Shown here one piece after another: positions 18,652 to 26,233 of a stretch of DNA of 33,706 nucleotides. A program made the translations under genes and the position numbers. Under the pieces are notes generated by a model, which was not told where the DNA came from, ran no database searches, and saw nothing but the letters and a program-made list of their open reading frames with translations. The stretch's first letter is position 1. Each line of letters begins with the position of its first letter. Source of the stretch: Burkholderiales bacterium (lineage in GTDB: Bacteria; Pseudomonadota; Gammaproteobacteria; Burkholderiales; Ga0077523); contig JALHMS010000010.1 of assembly GCA_022843925.1 (NCBI GenBank), positions 134,257-167,962 of the forward strand, in the 5' to 3' direction.

Positions 18652-18966
18652 GGGTCGGACCCACGCAACCGGCTGCCAGCAGGCGCAACGAGGACGCGTT
18701 GAGATCAGAGGGTCGGGCGGAACATCGTCAATTGTCCGGCGCGATCGCCGTGGGATACCCGGACTTTCTCGCGAAGGGGACAGCAGACCTCGGAATCGTA
18801 GTCCGACATCGGAGTATCGATCGATCGGGGATGACCAGCGGCCTGCGCGAGCCGACGGTGGACAATGGCAACCAAAACGCTATCGAAAATGGCCGTCTAA
18901 GCTAGGAAAGCAGCCATATCTGGGACGACGTTCAAGCAATGTCATGGGGTTGGGTGGGTCCGACCC
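18652..18966. repeat. REP-bounded MITE-like element with inverted ends
   Basis: The left end GGGTCGGACCCACGCAACC (18652-18670) and the right end, read on the opposite strand (18966-18948), match at 18 of 19 positions. The 315-bp interior has no intact gene. It contains AAAATGGCCGTCTAAGC (about 18889-18905), matching the conserved tail of the Y1-transposase remnants. A partial unit GGGGTCGGCACGCAACG lies at 18593-18609. The duplicated sigma-gene fragment begins 2 bp to the right. This looks like a non-autonomous relative of the REP-associated transposase elements. Confidence 0.65.
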
Positions 18967-18968
18967 TC

Positions 18969-19364
18969 GCTCGGCGAGGCTCGGGTGGCAGCAGGTGAAG
19001 ACGAGCCTCAGGCGGTCGTCCTCGATCGCGCGCGCGTCATCGGCACGCTCTTCCCAGATGGGCGCGTCGTCCGCCACCGATTCGGCCTCATCGACTGCGT
19101 CGGCCCAGCCCACGAGGCGCCGATCGCGCCGGATCCGGTCGATCCCCTTGAATCGACCGGTCGAGACGAGCCAGGCCACGGGATTCTCCGGCATCCCCTG
19201 GGCCGGCCATTGCTCGGCCGCCGCCACGAACGCATCGTGCAGCGCTTCCTCCGCCGCATCGAAGCTGCCCAACAGCCGCACCAGCGTCGAGAACACGCGC
19301 CGGCTCTCCTGGCGATAGAGGGCGGCAATGGTGTCTTGCAAGAGGTGGGGCATGGGGCCGAGTC
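18969..19364 (-). pseudogene. Truncated exact copy of the ECF42 sigma factor 5' region
   Basis: The translation is identical to residues 1-129 of the sigma factor at 13042-14307 (from MPHLLQDTIAALYR to CCHPSLAE). It then runs into repeat-derived sequence (RGSDPPNPM...) and stops at about 18880. It contains region 2 but no region 4, so it cannot be a normal sigma factor. The perfect DNA identity suggests a very recent event or an assembly artefact. Its left end abuts a REP-bounded element. Its right end lies 10 bp from the GNAT gene stop. Confidence 0.9.
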
Positions 19365-19374
19365 CGGGGCCTGT

Positions 19375-19911
19375 TCACCAGTACGCGGGATCGCGCAACG
19401 GTGCCACGCACGACAGCCGGAAGGTCCGCTCGGATGCGACGAACGGGCGCAGCATCCTGGCCTGCCATCCGATCGGCTGCTCCAGCTCGTAGGGCGGCAG
19501 GAACCCGATGGCCGATGCCGCACTGAAACCGAATGCTCCGTAGTACCGGGGATCGCCGTAGACGAAGAGCGCGTGTATCGATCGCTGCGACAGCACATCG
19601 ATGCCGTTCTGCACGAGCTTCGTGCCGATCCCGCGCGCCTGATGCGCGGGCACCACGCCGAGGGGCGCGAGGATGTAACCTCGCCAGGCCCTGTCGATGT
19701 CGGCGGTCAGCGGGCTGACGGCCATGTGGCCGACGACTTCTCCGTCGCACTCCGCGACCCACGAAATCGTTTCGGGCTCGCTCGTCTCGCTCAGCAGATC
19801 GGCTGCGAGCTTCGCGACGAGATGAGCCTCGCTCTCGGGAAACGCACCCAGATGCACGGCGCGGATATCGTCCCGGTCGTCGGCTGTTGCCGGGCGGATC
19901 TGTACGGGCAT
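19375..19911 (-). CDS. GNAT-family N-acetyltransferase
   Basis: The 178-residue protein starts MPVQIRPATADDRDDIRAVHLGAFP. The acetyl-CoA motif A is LGVVPAHQARGIGTKLVQ, and FVYGDPRYYGAFGF is typical of the YhbS-like subgroup. The ATG at 19911 follows GGGGGAA and is the start supported by homology. The substrate is unknown. The gap 19912-20166 contains no gene, only one GGGTCAGGTC repeat (19961-19970). Confidence 0.93.
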   Translation of the reverse strand: MPVQIRPATADDRDDIRAVHLGAFPESEAHLVAKLAADLLSETSEPETISWVAECDGEVVGHMAVSPLTADIDRAWRGYILAPLGVVPAHQARGIGTKLVQNGIDVLSQRSIHALFVYGDPRYYGAFGFSAASAIGFLPPYELEQPIGWQARMLRPFVASERTFRLSCVAPLRDPAYW

Positions 19912-20166
19912 CGGTTCCCCCGGTTCGCTGTGGAGAGGTGGCCGACCGGCACGGCGGCAAGGGTCAGGTCTCGCCAGATGGCAGCCAGTTGCCATCCCCG
20001 ACCGGACCGTCTGCGCCCCGAGAGGCGACCCGGGGACGAAAGCGATGGTACGACGGGGCGGCGTGGGGTCGGGGCTGCTGCCGGGGAGTCGCTCCGGCGC
20101 CACGGCGTCGAACACGTCGGGGACGGACCACGCCACACGAACCGCATTGGCCGTACGGCAGCGCCG

Positions 20167-21186
20167 TCATCTCGGCAAGTCCGGGAGGGAGAGGAGGAAG
20201 TCGTCGACGAGCTCGATGACTGCATCGGGTGCGTCGACGACCGAGATGTGTGCCGTATCGAGAGCCTCGAACCGACCTGCCGGCAGGTCTGCCGCGGCCG
20301 AACGGAGGCCTTCGATCGGGTACATGTCGTCGCGCCGGCCTGCGACGACCAGCGTGGGCGCAGCGATCCGGTGCATTCTCGGGGCGAGCGACTCACGCTC
20401 CGTCAGCACCGAATCGACGGATAGCCGCAGCGCTGGGCCGTCGGCCTCGCGGAGGTGCTGATGGAAGTGCGCGATGATCGGGTCATTGCGGCTGCGGGTG
20501 GCAGGCAGGAAGAAGGCGCGCGCGACCCCGTCACGGTACAAGCCTGTGCCGTGCATCCAGCGCGCACCCCAGACCACGAACCGGTCCTTGAAGGTGGGGC
20601 CGTCTTCAGCGCGGCGGAAAGGCGTGTTCAGCATCACCACAGCCCGTGTGCGCCGTGGCTGGGAGATTGCGAATTCGCCCGCGACGGCGCCACCCCAGGA
20701 GGTACCCACCAGGACGACAGGTCGCGAAACCCCCAGGGTATCGAGAATCTCCACGACTGCCTCGCTGCAGTCGGACATCCTGAAGGGCCCCGGCGCGGGA
20801 CCGCTTGCGCCGTGCCCGGGACCGTCGATGACGATGAGGCGATGGCGGCCGCGCCAGGCATCGATCTGTCTGAGGTATATGCGGTGATCGGCCAGGATCG
20901 ACGGCCAGAGCACGATGGTTTCTCCGCCGGGTCTCGCGGGCCCGGTGTCACGAACCGCCAGATGGCCCACGCGCGTCGGTATCCGTCTCGCGGCTGGTAG
21001 AGCCGTCACGGCCACATCGACGTCTCGAGTCATGCTGGACGAGGGCCCGGGTCCGGCGTCCGGGACGGCGCATGCGCCCAGGGCCACGGATGAAATCAAC
21101 GCGGCGAACGATCGCAGGCCTGAACGAGAGGTCTTCGATGGCTCGGACCGGGACCTTCGTGAAGGAAGAACTGTACGGGACGACAT
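20167..21186 (-). CDS. Lipoprotein alpha/beta hydrolase
   Basis: This 339-residue alpha/beta-hydrolase-fold enzyme has its nucleophile in GTSWGG (Ser163), the likely acid in GRRDDMYP (Asp286 or 287) and the histidine in DTAHISVVD (His313). DGPGHGASGP is the usual loop after the first strands. The N-terminus carries a positively charged stretch, a hydrophobic segment and a lipobox ALGAC (Cys39), which suggests lipid anchoring in the envelope. AGGAG precedes the ATG. It diverges from the TetR regulator gene with a shared 79-bp region. The substrate is unknown. An ester or a haloalkane/enol-lactone type is possible. Confidence 0.9.
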   Translation of the reverse strand: MSSRTVLPSRRSRSEPSKTSRSGLRSFAALISSVALGACAVPDAGPGPSSSMTRDVDVAVTALPAARRIPTRVGHLAVRDTGPARPGGETIVLWPSILADHRIYLRQIDAWRGRHRLIVIDGPGHGASGPAPGPFRMSDCSEAVVEILDTLGVSRPVVLVGTSWGGAVAGEFAISQPRRTRAVVMLNTPFRRAEDGPTFKDRFVVWGARWMHGTGLYRDGVARAFFLPATRSRNDPIIAHFHQHLREADGPALRLSVDSVLTERESLAPRMHRIAAPTLVVAGRRDDMYPIEGLRSAAADLPAGRFEALDTAHISVVDAPDAVIELVDDFLLSLPDLPR

Positions 21187-21240
21187 GGGCGACTCCTGAA
21201 GTACACACCGTTCACTTCATGCTGCTCCTTCCCGACGCTA

Positions 21241-21259
21241 ATGTCAACAGTGGTAACAT
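21241..21259. promoter_or_regulatory. Candidate TetR operator in the divergent region
   Basis: ATGTCAACAGTGGTAACAT is an imperfect dyad (ATGTCAAC against ATGTTACC, 6 of 8) ending 7 bp before the tetR start. Read leftward it contains TTGACA, a good -35 for the hydrolase gene. A repressor bound here would cover both divergent promoters. Confidence 0.45.
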
Positions 21260-21265
21260 CGGCGA

Positions 21266-21913
21266 ATGCCAAGAGCCCGAATGCCTTCGAACCGAGCCCC
21301 CGCGGACGTACCCACGCCACCCGCGAGGAGCTTCCATCATGGCAATCTGCGACAGAGCTTGATGGATGCGGCGCTCGCCGAACCCGACATCGAGAGACTG
21401 TCCATCCGGCACCTGGCGGCCAGCCTCGGCGTCACCCCTGCCGCGGTCTACCGACACTACGCGAGCCGTGAGGACCTTCTCGCCGCAGTTGCGCGGATCG
21501 GTTTCGATCGGCTGGGGCAGCGGTTTCAGGCCGTCATCGAGATCGCCACGCCGCCGCAGGACAAGGGGGAAGCGATCGATCGGCTGACGCGACTGGCGGG
21601 TGCCTATCTCCAGTTCGCCGATGACCACCCTGCCTTGTGGCGCCTGATGTTCGGTGCACAGGCTGAGGTGTACCGGGCAACCGCGAACCCCTACGGCCGC
21701 GCCAACAGCTACGAGTACCTGCCCGCCGCTCTGTTGGGGCTGCACCGCACGGGCGTCACCGATGCGCCTCCGAGCGAGCTCGATGCTCTCTTCGCCTGGA
21801 GCGCCATCCATGGCGTCGCGACGCTACGAAGCGGGCGCATACCGGCGGCACTTGCACCGATTCGTGAACTCTCGAACGAGATCTCGCGGCGCATCGTTCG
21901 GGCACTGACCTAG
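21266..21913 (+). CDS. TetR/AcrR-family transcriptional regulator
   Basis: The 215-residue protein has its helix-turn-helix at about residues 28-75 (LRQSLMDAALAEPDIERLSIRHLAASLGVTPAAVYRHYASREDLLAAVA). A helical ligand domain follows with LAGAYLQFADDHPALWRLMFG, typical of the TetR_C_33/WHG type. It is divergent from the lipoprotein hydrolase and probably represses it and itself. The ATG at 21266 is kept. A second ATG five codons later is possible. Confidence 0.93.
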   Translation: MPRARMPSNRAPADVPTPPARSFHHGNLRQSLMDAALAEPDIERLSIRHLAASLGVTPAAVYRHYASREDLLAAVARIGFDRLGQRFQAVIEIATPPQDKGEAIDRLTRLAGAYLQFADDHPALWRLMFGAQAEVYRATANPYGRANSYEYLPAALLGLHRTGVTDAPPSELDALFAWSAIHGVATLRSGRIPAALAPIRELSNEISRRIVRALT

Positions 21914-22034
21914 TTTTTCGAAACGGAAGTTGCTCGACGTCGGAAGGCGCCGCGCGGCGCCATGCAGCGTTGCGCCTGCCGAAGCTCTCGAGATTGCATG
22001 GGGCCGACCCCCGAATGGTCGTTCGAATGTGGGG

Positions 22035-22391
22035 TCAGGTGTCCCCTTCACTCGATCCGTACCACGCGTCCTCATTCGGGCCAAGGCGCACGTCCACGAC
22101 AGAAGGGCAGGAACGCAGCCACGCGTGCACGGCGTCGCGATCGTCTTCCGTCGTCGAGCCTCGCCCCGCCTTGGTGACGAATCCACTTTCACCACCACCG
22201 AACAGAAGCCGCCGAGACTCGATCGCTTCAGTGATGAACGACATCAGCGCGTCGATCTGCTCGTCGTTCGTTAGGTCGGCCTTGAACTTGAAGTGGACCT
22301 CGAATCCGTCCTCCCTGAATTCACCGATGCGCAGCTTCTTCCGGAGTCTTAGGCTGCGCCTCTTGCCCGTCGACGGTTTCTGTCTGTTCAT
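22035..22391 (-). CDS. yggL: YggL family (DUF469) protein
   Basis: The 118-residue protein contains KRRSLRLRKKLRIGEFREDGFEV, LTNDEQIDALMSFITEAIESRRLLFGGG and VVDVRLGPNEDAWYG, the YggL pattern. E. coli YggL associates with the large ribosomal subunit. The ATG at 22391 is chosen by family length. The open frame upstream is unrelated remnant sequence. Short repeats (GGGGTCAGGT at 22031-22040) lie immediately next to the stop codon. Confidence 0.85.
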   Translation of the reverse strand: MNRQKPSTGKRRSLRLRKKLRIGEFREDGFEVHFKFKADLTNDEQIDALMSFITEAIESRRLLFGGGESGFVTKAGRGSTTEDDRDAVHAWLRSCPSVVDVRLGPNEDAWYGSSEGDT

Positions 22392-22591
22392 TCGGTCGAT
22401 GACCTTTTCTGTTTGGTGGCGGTCGAGCCACAGGTTGCGCGAAGCGCGGCGCGGCTCGAAGAATCCGGGGAACACGGGTTGTTCCCCAAACTCGTGGACG
22501 CTGGTGGACGATTGGCCAACCGGCAAGATGCGTGGGTACGACCCCGGAACAACGGAGTCACTTGCGACCCGCCCAGTAGCCCGGGCGTCTC

Positions 22592-22812
22592 CGCTGATGC
22601 GCAACAGCCACGCCCGGAGTTTGTTGCCGGTGGCCTGGTAGATGACGCTGTTGGGAAACCGACGCAACGAATCACGGCGCGAGGTACCTCGGAACACCGC
22701 GCTCAAACTCGGCAACGAATGCCAAAGCCAGTTCGAGGCTCGCGCTCGCAGCGTAGAACGCGGCGGCGTCATGTAGCTCCGCCAACGCGGCTGGAACGAT
22801 GACTCGTTTCAC
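22592..22812 (-). pseudogene. Broken ParE/RelE-type toxin
   Basis: From a GTG at 22812 (overlapping the antitoxin stop as GTGA), the minus strand reads VKRVIVPAALAELHDAAAFY AASASLELALAFVAEFERGV and then stops early at 22672. The family's C-terminal part (SLRRFPNSVIYQATGNKLRAWLL) continues in another frame down to about 22592. The middle segment between is also short by roughly 15 residues. So a deletion plus frameshift has destroyed the toxin, while its antitoxin remains intact. Confidence 0.75.
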
Positions 22813-23033
22813 GTCAGCGCGGTACGAACGCGCGCCAAAGCCTCTTCAATGGGAACAAGCTGAACCGCACCGGCTTCGACCTCGGCGATCCTTCGCTCAA
22901 CCTCTCGAGCCCAAGCCTCGTCGATATCCGCATCCTCGTCCAGACTGGCCAAGAGGCGCTGTGCAAGGGCCACCCGCTCTCCAGGTGCCAGTTCAAGAGC
23001 GTCTGCCTCGAGCTTTTCCGGATAGTTGTCCAC
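22809..23033 (-). CDS. Addiction-module antitoxin (ParD-like, TIGR02574 type)
   Basis: The 74-residue acidic protein contains LELAPGERVALAQRLLASLDEDADIDEAWAREVERRIAEVEAGAVQLVPIEEALARVR, the typical pattern of the small antitoxins paired with ParE/RelE toxins. It overlaps the broken toxin frame by four bases. As the partner is inactivated it may be an orphan. The gap 23034-23295 holds only repeat scraps (GGGTCAGACACCGG at about 23124) and the next promoter. Confidence 0.88.
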   Translation of the reverse strand: MDNYPEKLEADALELAPGERVALAQRLLASLDEDADIDEAWAREVERRIAEVEAGAVQLVPIEEALARVRTALT

Positions 23034-23278
23034 GGCGCGTGCCTCGTCGAGACCACCGGAAGGATTCTACTGCTGCGACCGGCGCTTGCTAGCGCAGCCC
23101 AGGGGATGATTGCCGGACTTCTTGGGTCAGACACCGGAACGAGACGCAGAGCAGTACTCGAGTAACGCTCTCCAGAGGGTGGGGTATTCGGTCCGCCAGC
23201 GGTCATCGCCACGCTGGCTTCCACGCTGGGGGCGGACCCACGGACCTCCCCTGCGAAACGTGACCATGCTTTGTACTA

Positions 23279-23297
23279 GACCAGTCATCTGACCAGT
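23279..23297 (+). promoter_or_regulatory. Direct repeat GACCAGT x2, candidate antitoxin operator
   Basis: Two GACCAGT copies 12 bp apart (23279-23285 and 23291-23297) lie immediately before the Phd-type antitoxin frame. Autoregulated antitoxins commonly bind short repeats at this place. The second copy overlaps the GTG used here as start codon. Confidence 0.4.
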
Positions 23298-23574
23298 GCA
23301 AGAGGGAGATTTCTCGAAGAAGAGTTGGCCCGTACAAGACGCAAAAGCCCGGTTCAGCGAGTTCCTGGAGACCTGCATGACCGAGGGCCCCCAGATGGTG
23401 ACCAAGCGCGGCGCCGAAGCTGCCGTGCCGGTACCTGCCGACGAGTGGAGACGATTGCAGGCGTCGGCACGGCGCTCTCTCAAGGCACTCCTGCTCACGA
23501 ACGAAGCACGCTCGGAGCTGAGCGTCCCCGCCCGAGGTGCGGCTAGACGACGAACCGCTGCAGCGCTGAGGTGA
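23296..23574 (+). CDS. Phd/YefM-type antitoxin
   Basis: The 92-residue protein contains WPVQDAKARFSEFLETCMTEGPQMVTKRGAEAAVPVPADEWRRLQ, the Phd/YefM DNA-binding fold signature. A C-terminal tail follows that should neutralise the following PIN protein. The only in-frame start is a GTG at 23296. Its stop overlaps the next frame (GTGA). Confidence 0.85.
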   Translation: MQEGDFSKKSWPVQDAKARFSEFLETCMTEGPQMVTKRGAEAAVPVPADEWRRLQASARRSLKALLLTNEARSELSVPARGAARRRTAAALR

Positions 23575-23579
23575 GTGCG

Positions 23580-23993
23580 ATGTACCTGCTGCATACGAAC
23601 GTAGTGTCGGAGTTGCGGAGGCCCAAGCCTCACGGTGGGGTCGTTCAATGGATACAGGGCACGGCAGACGAAGACCTTTACATCTCTGCAGTGACGATCG
23701 GCGAGATCCAGGCCGGGATCGAGATCGCAAGGCACCAGGACGAAACGAAGGCAGAAGCATTGGACCGATGGCTGGACGAGGTTTCGGCAGCGTTCAACGT
23801 GCTACCGATGGACGCCAGAGCCTTCCGCGAATGGGCCCGGCTGATGCACGGCGCCTCGGACACCTTTTACGAGGACGCCATGATTGCCGCGACGGCGCGA
23901 GTACACAAACTGACCGTCGCAACCCGCAATGTCGCCGACTTCAAGGGCTTCGACGTCGACGTGCTCAACCCGTTCACAACGCTGCGGAAGTGA
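23580..23993 (+). CDS. PIN-domain (FitB/VapC-like) protein lacking the first catalytic aspartate
   Basis: The 137-residue protein begins MYLLHTNVVSEL where the family has MYLLDTNVVSEL. A CAT codon replaces the GAC/GAT of the metal-binding aspartate (residue 5). The other acidic positions remain: GEI (about 42), YEDAMIAATA (about 98-107) and ATRNVADF (about 118). GAGGTGAG precedes the ATG at 23580. GTG 23571 is an alternative. In PIN nucleases this aspartate coordinates the catalytic metal, so ribonuclease activity is probably lost or reduced. That is inference from one residue. Confidence 0.88.
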   Translation: MYLLHTNVVSELRRPKPHGGVVQWIQGTADEDLYISAVTIGEIQAGIEIARHQDETKAEALDRWLDEVSAAFNVLPMDARAFREWARLMHGASDTFYEDAMIAATARVHKLTVATRNVADFKGFDVDVLNPFTTLRK

Positions 23994-24042
23994 CGCACTC
24001 CTTCAGGGACGGGGTGGAGCCGCCCGCAAAGCTGGCTTGGAG

Positions 24043-25098
24043 TCAGGTCTTGAATCCTGACCGCTCGTTCCGCCGCACCCGCCACCCCAGCCCAGCCAGG
24101 CCGCCAGCCACCAGCAGCACGCTCGCCGGCTCCGGTACCGGCGCCGGGTTGACCCACGCGTGCTGGGGCAGGACTGTGCCGTCGCCCTCCACGCGCAGCA
24201 CGCTCACGCCGGGGCTCGTGGTGAGCGCGAGCCGGCCGAGGAAGTCGAAGTCGTGGGGGTTGCCCTTGGCGAACTCCGTGCTGCCATCGTCGAGCTTCTG
24301 GCCGCGCATGTCGAAAGCGGCGTACAGGTTGACGAACGCCTCGCAGTAGCCGGCCGCGGCAAAGCATTGCGAGTTGATGAAGCTGCCCCCGATGCTCACC
24401 TTGCCGTTGGCGACGCTGGACTCGTAACGGACCAAGGGCTCGGGCGACGGAAAGGCGAGCGGCGGCAGGCCGGTGGCGACGTTGCCCAGGCCCGCGTACA
24501 CGCCCAGGCCGGCAAGCCAACCGTCGCTGCCGTCGTTTTGCAGCACCTCGCCGTCGACCGTCACGTCGAGCCGGATCTCGACCGGGCCCACGTGGTCCGT
24601 GGCCCAGCGCACCTCGAAGTTCTGGAACAGTTCCGCGAAGGGATAGGCCTGCACATAGGCGACACGGCCCTGGAACGGCGGCGGTGAAGCGACGTAGCCG
24701 CTCTGCGATCTCAGGAGGAGCGTGCCGGCGACGAGATCGCCCTCCACCTGCCGCACCCCGGCTACGGGCAGGGGGTCCCCGCCGCCTGCCTGGAGCAGCG
24801 CACCCTGCGCCTGCATGTCGATGCGGACGCGTTCCAGGCCGTCGTAGACCTGGATGCTGCCGGACGGGGGATCGCCGACCTTATTGACCGTCTGGACGAC
24901 GACGCCGTCGCGGGATCCCGTGCCGGTGACGGACGACGTGGGGTCGAGATTCCAGGTGCTGTAGATACCCAGCGACACCCCGGCCTGCGCGCGGCCGGTG
25001 GCGGCGGCGGAACTGGGCGTCACGGAAAGGCTGGCGACGGCGACGAGGGCGAGTGCAAGCGGGCGCGCGGCCCCGCCGCGGGACGGGCGCAGGTCCAT
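24043..25098 (-). CDS. PEP-CTERM sorting-domain exported protein
   Basis: The 351-residue protein has an N-terminal signal peptide (LALALVAVASLSVTPSSAAA) and a C-terminal PEP-CTERM signal: PVPEPASVLLVAGGLAGLGW, then the basic tail RVRRNERSGFKT. Such proteins are processed by exosortase and released or displayed at the surface, often with exopolysaccharide. The body is rich in beta strands. It has two cysteines (about 253-260), and I recognise no catalytic motif. AGGAGA precedes the ATG. The last codons and the stop fall in a REP-like dyad (GTCAGG...CCTGAC, 24042-24062), so the end of the protein may derive from a repeat insertion. Confidence 0.88.
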   Translation of the reverse strand: MDLRPSRGGAARPLALALVAVASLSVTPSSAAATGRAQAGVSLGIYSTWNLDPTSSVTGTGSRDGVVVQTVNKVGDPPSGSIQVYDGLERVRIDMQAQGALLQAGGGDPLPVAGVRQVEGDLVAGTLLLRSQSGYVASPPPFQGRVAYVQAYPFAELFQNFEVRWATDHVGPVEIRLDVTVDGEVLQNDGSDGWLAGLGVYAGLGNVATGLPPLAFPSPEPLVRYESSVANGKVSIGGSFINSQCFAAAGYCEAFVNLYAAFDMRGQKLDDGSTEFAKGNPHDFDFLGRLALTTSPGVSVLRVEGDGTVLPQHAWVNPAPVPEPASVLLVAGGLAGLGWRVRRNERSGFKT

Positions 25099-25129
25099 GG
25101 AGGTCTCCTCTTATGGTTTGGTCACGAGC

Positions 25130-25600
25130 CTAACGCGGAAGCCGGGCGCCGGCCATCTCGCCGTGGCAGCCGGCGCTGGTTTTGCTGATGCGCTGGAACG
25201 CCTCCGCCCGCTCGGGCGATGCACTTCGGCGCAACAGCCACCCACCTATTGGACCGCTGCTCTCGCCGTCCCTCGGATCGAACGTCTTGATCAGCACCAC
25301 GCTGAACAGACTCCATCGAGTCTTGCGCAAGTTGGCCCCCCTCTTCGTCATCCAGGGATCCTGGTTCTCCTTCAAGGCCTCTAGAACAGGGCGGACATGG
25401 GGGCGCTTCGGCCATGCGAGCACGAAGTCCGGGCCGAGGCCGATGCGACTCCGTACGAGACGGTCGAGAACGGGGAATGTGGCTGAATCGAACGCGTGCG
25501 TGCCAGGACCTGCGGGGTTGGCGGTCGGCGCCACTGGACTGTCAGCCGGGTTTACAAGGAACTCGATCTCTGCGGTCGACCTTCGCTCCAGTTCCTGCAC
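25130..25600 (-). CDS. Hypothetical protein (weakly supported)
   Basis: This 156-codon frame lies upstream of the PEP-CTERM gene, with protein-like segments such as VLEALKENQDPWMTKRG and LFSVVLIKTFDPRDGESS. I see no family, no clear ribosome site and only a GTG start, and frames on the other strand are also long. The rest of 25099-25723 shows no gene. Confidence 0.3.
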   Translation of the reverse strand: MQELERRSTAEIEFLVNPADSPVAPTANPAGPGTHAFDSATFPVLDRLVRSRIGLGPDFVLAWPKRPHVRPVLEALKENQDPWMTKRGANLRKTRWSLFSVVLIKTFDPRDGESSGPIGGWLLRRSASPERAEAFQRISKTSAGCHGEMAGARLPR

Positions 25601-25723
25601 AGGCAGGGACGTATTCCTAGTAGCTCAAAAGCTGCAAGGCGCACCTTCAGCATCCCCTGGCGATGCGCAGCGGTCGGAGTCAGCAGCTTTTCCAAGTCAA
25701 CGAAGACCGAAAAGGCCGTGAAG

Positions 25724-26233
25724 ATGAACATCGTTTCCGCCGCCGGACTGCTGCTCGCCGGGGCTTCCCTCCAGGCCCACGCGCTGGGCTTCGTCAGCGG
25801 TGTGGACGCACTCGACTTGAACAGCCCGCCGAACGGCGGTCCGTTTCGTGCGGACGAGCTCACCTTCGTGAACTCGCTCGACCTGTTCCGCTTCTCGGCG
25901 CAAAGCCAGGCGGCCGGCGTCATCGACTGGACCGCCGACAGCCGCGCCAAGTACTTTTCGATCGACGGCGGCGCGACCGCGGGCCCGCTGTTCTCCACCG
26001 GAGAGAGCTTCGGCGACCGCATGTCGGCCAGCCACTGGAAGGACAACCTCGGCGTCGGCATCATGGACCCGACTGCAGGCTTCGGCGAAATGTTGAGCAT
26101 CGCCGGCAACGACGTCACGACTTTCGACGTCATCGGCTGGAACGTCAGCGCGCTTCCCGAACCCGGCACGCGGGCGATGTTCGGCTTGGGGCTTGCGGCC
26201 ATGGGCACCTACGCGCGCAGCCGCAAGACCTGA
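25724..26233 (+). CDS. PEP-CTERM exported protein with metalloprotease-like C-terminal segment
   Basis: The 169-residue protein has a signal peptide MNIVSAAGLLLAGASLQAHA. It ends ALPEPGTRAMFGLGLAAMGT YARSRKT, a PEP-CTERM signal. The central part ASHWKDNLGVGIMDPTAGFG followed by DVTTFDVIGWN matches the C-terminal portion of PEP-CTERM/dockerin-type metalloprotease-like proteins (HWxDxxGxGIMDPT ... DVIGW). The HExxH catalytic half is absent, so it is either a truncated derivative or a separate small exported protein. AAAAGG lies before the ATG at 25724. Confidence 0.85.
   Translation: MNIVSAAGLLLAGASLQAHALGFVSGVDALDLNSPPNGGPFRADELTFVNSLDLFRFSAQSQAAGVIDWTADSRAKYFSIDGGATAGPLFSTGESFGDRMSASHWKDNLGVGIMDPTAGFGEMLSIAGNDVTTFDVIGWNVSALPEPGTRAMFGLGLAAMGTYARSRKT

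Noticed and set aside
18880-19353. Considered the short sigma copy as a functional small sigma or anti-sigma gene
   Set aside because: It is an exact copy of the 5' part of another gene, lacks region 4 and runs into repeat DNA, so a truncated duplicate is simpler.
22809-23993. Considered the two toxin-antitoxin loci here as integron cassettes too
   Set aside because: I found no attC-like R/L core pairs around them, and the two modules are on opposite strands.
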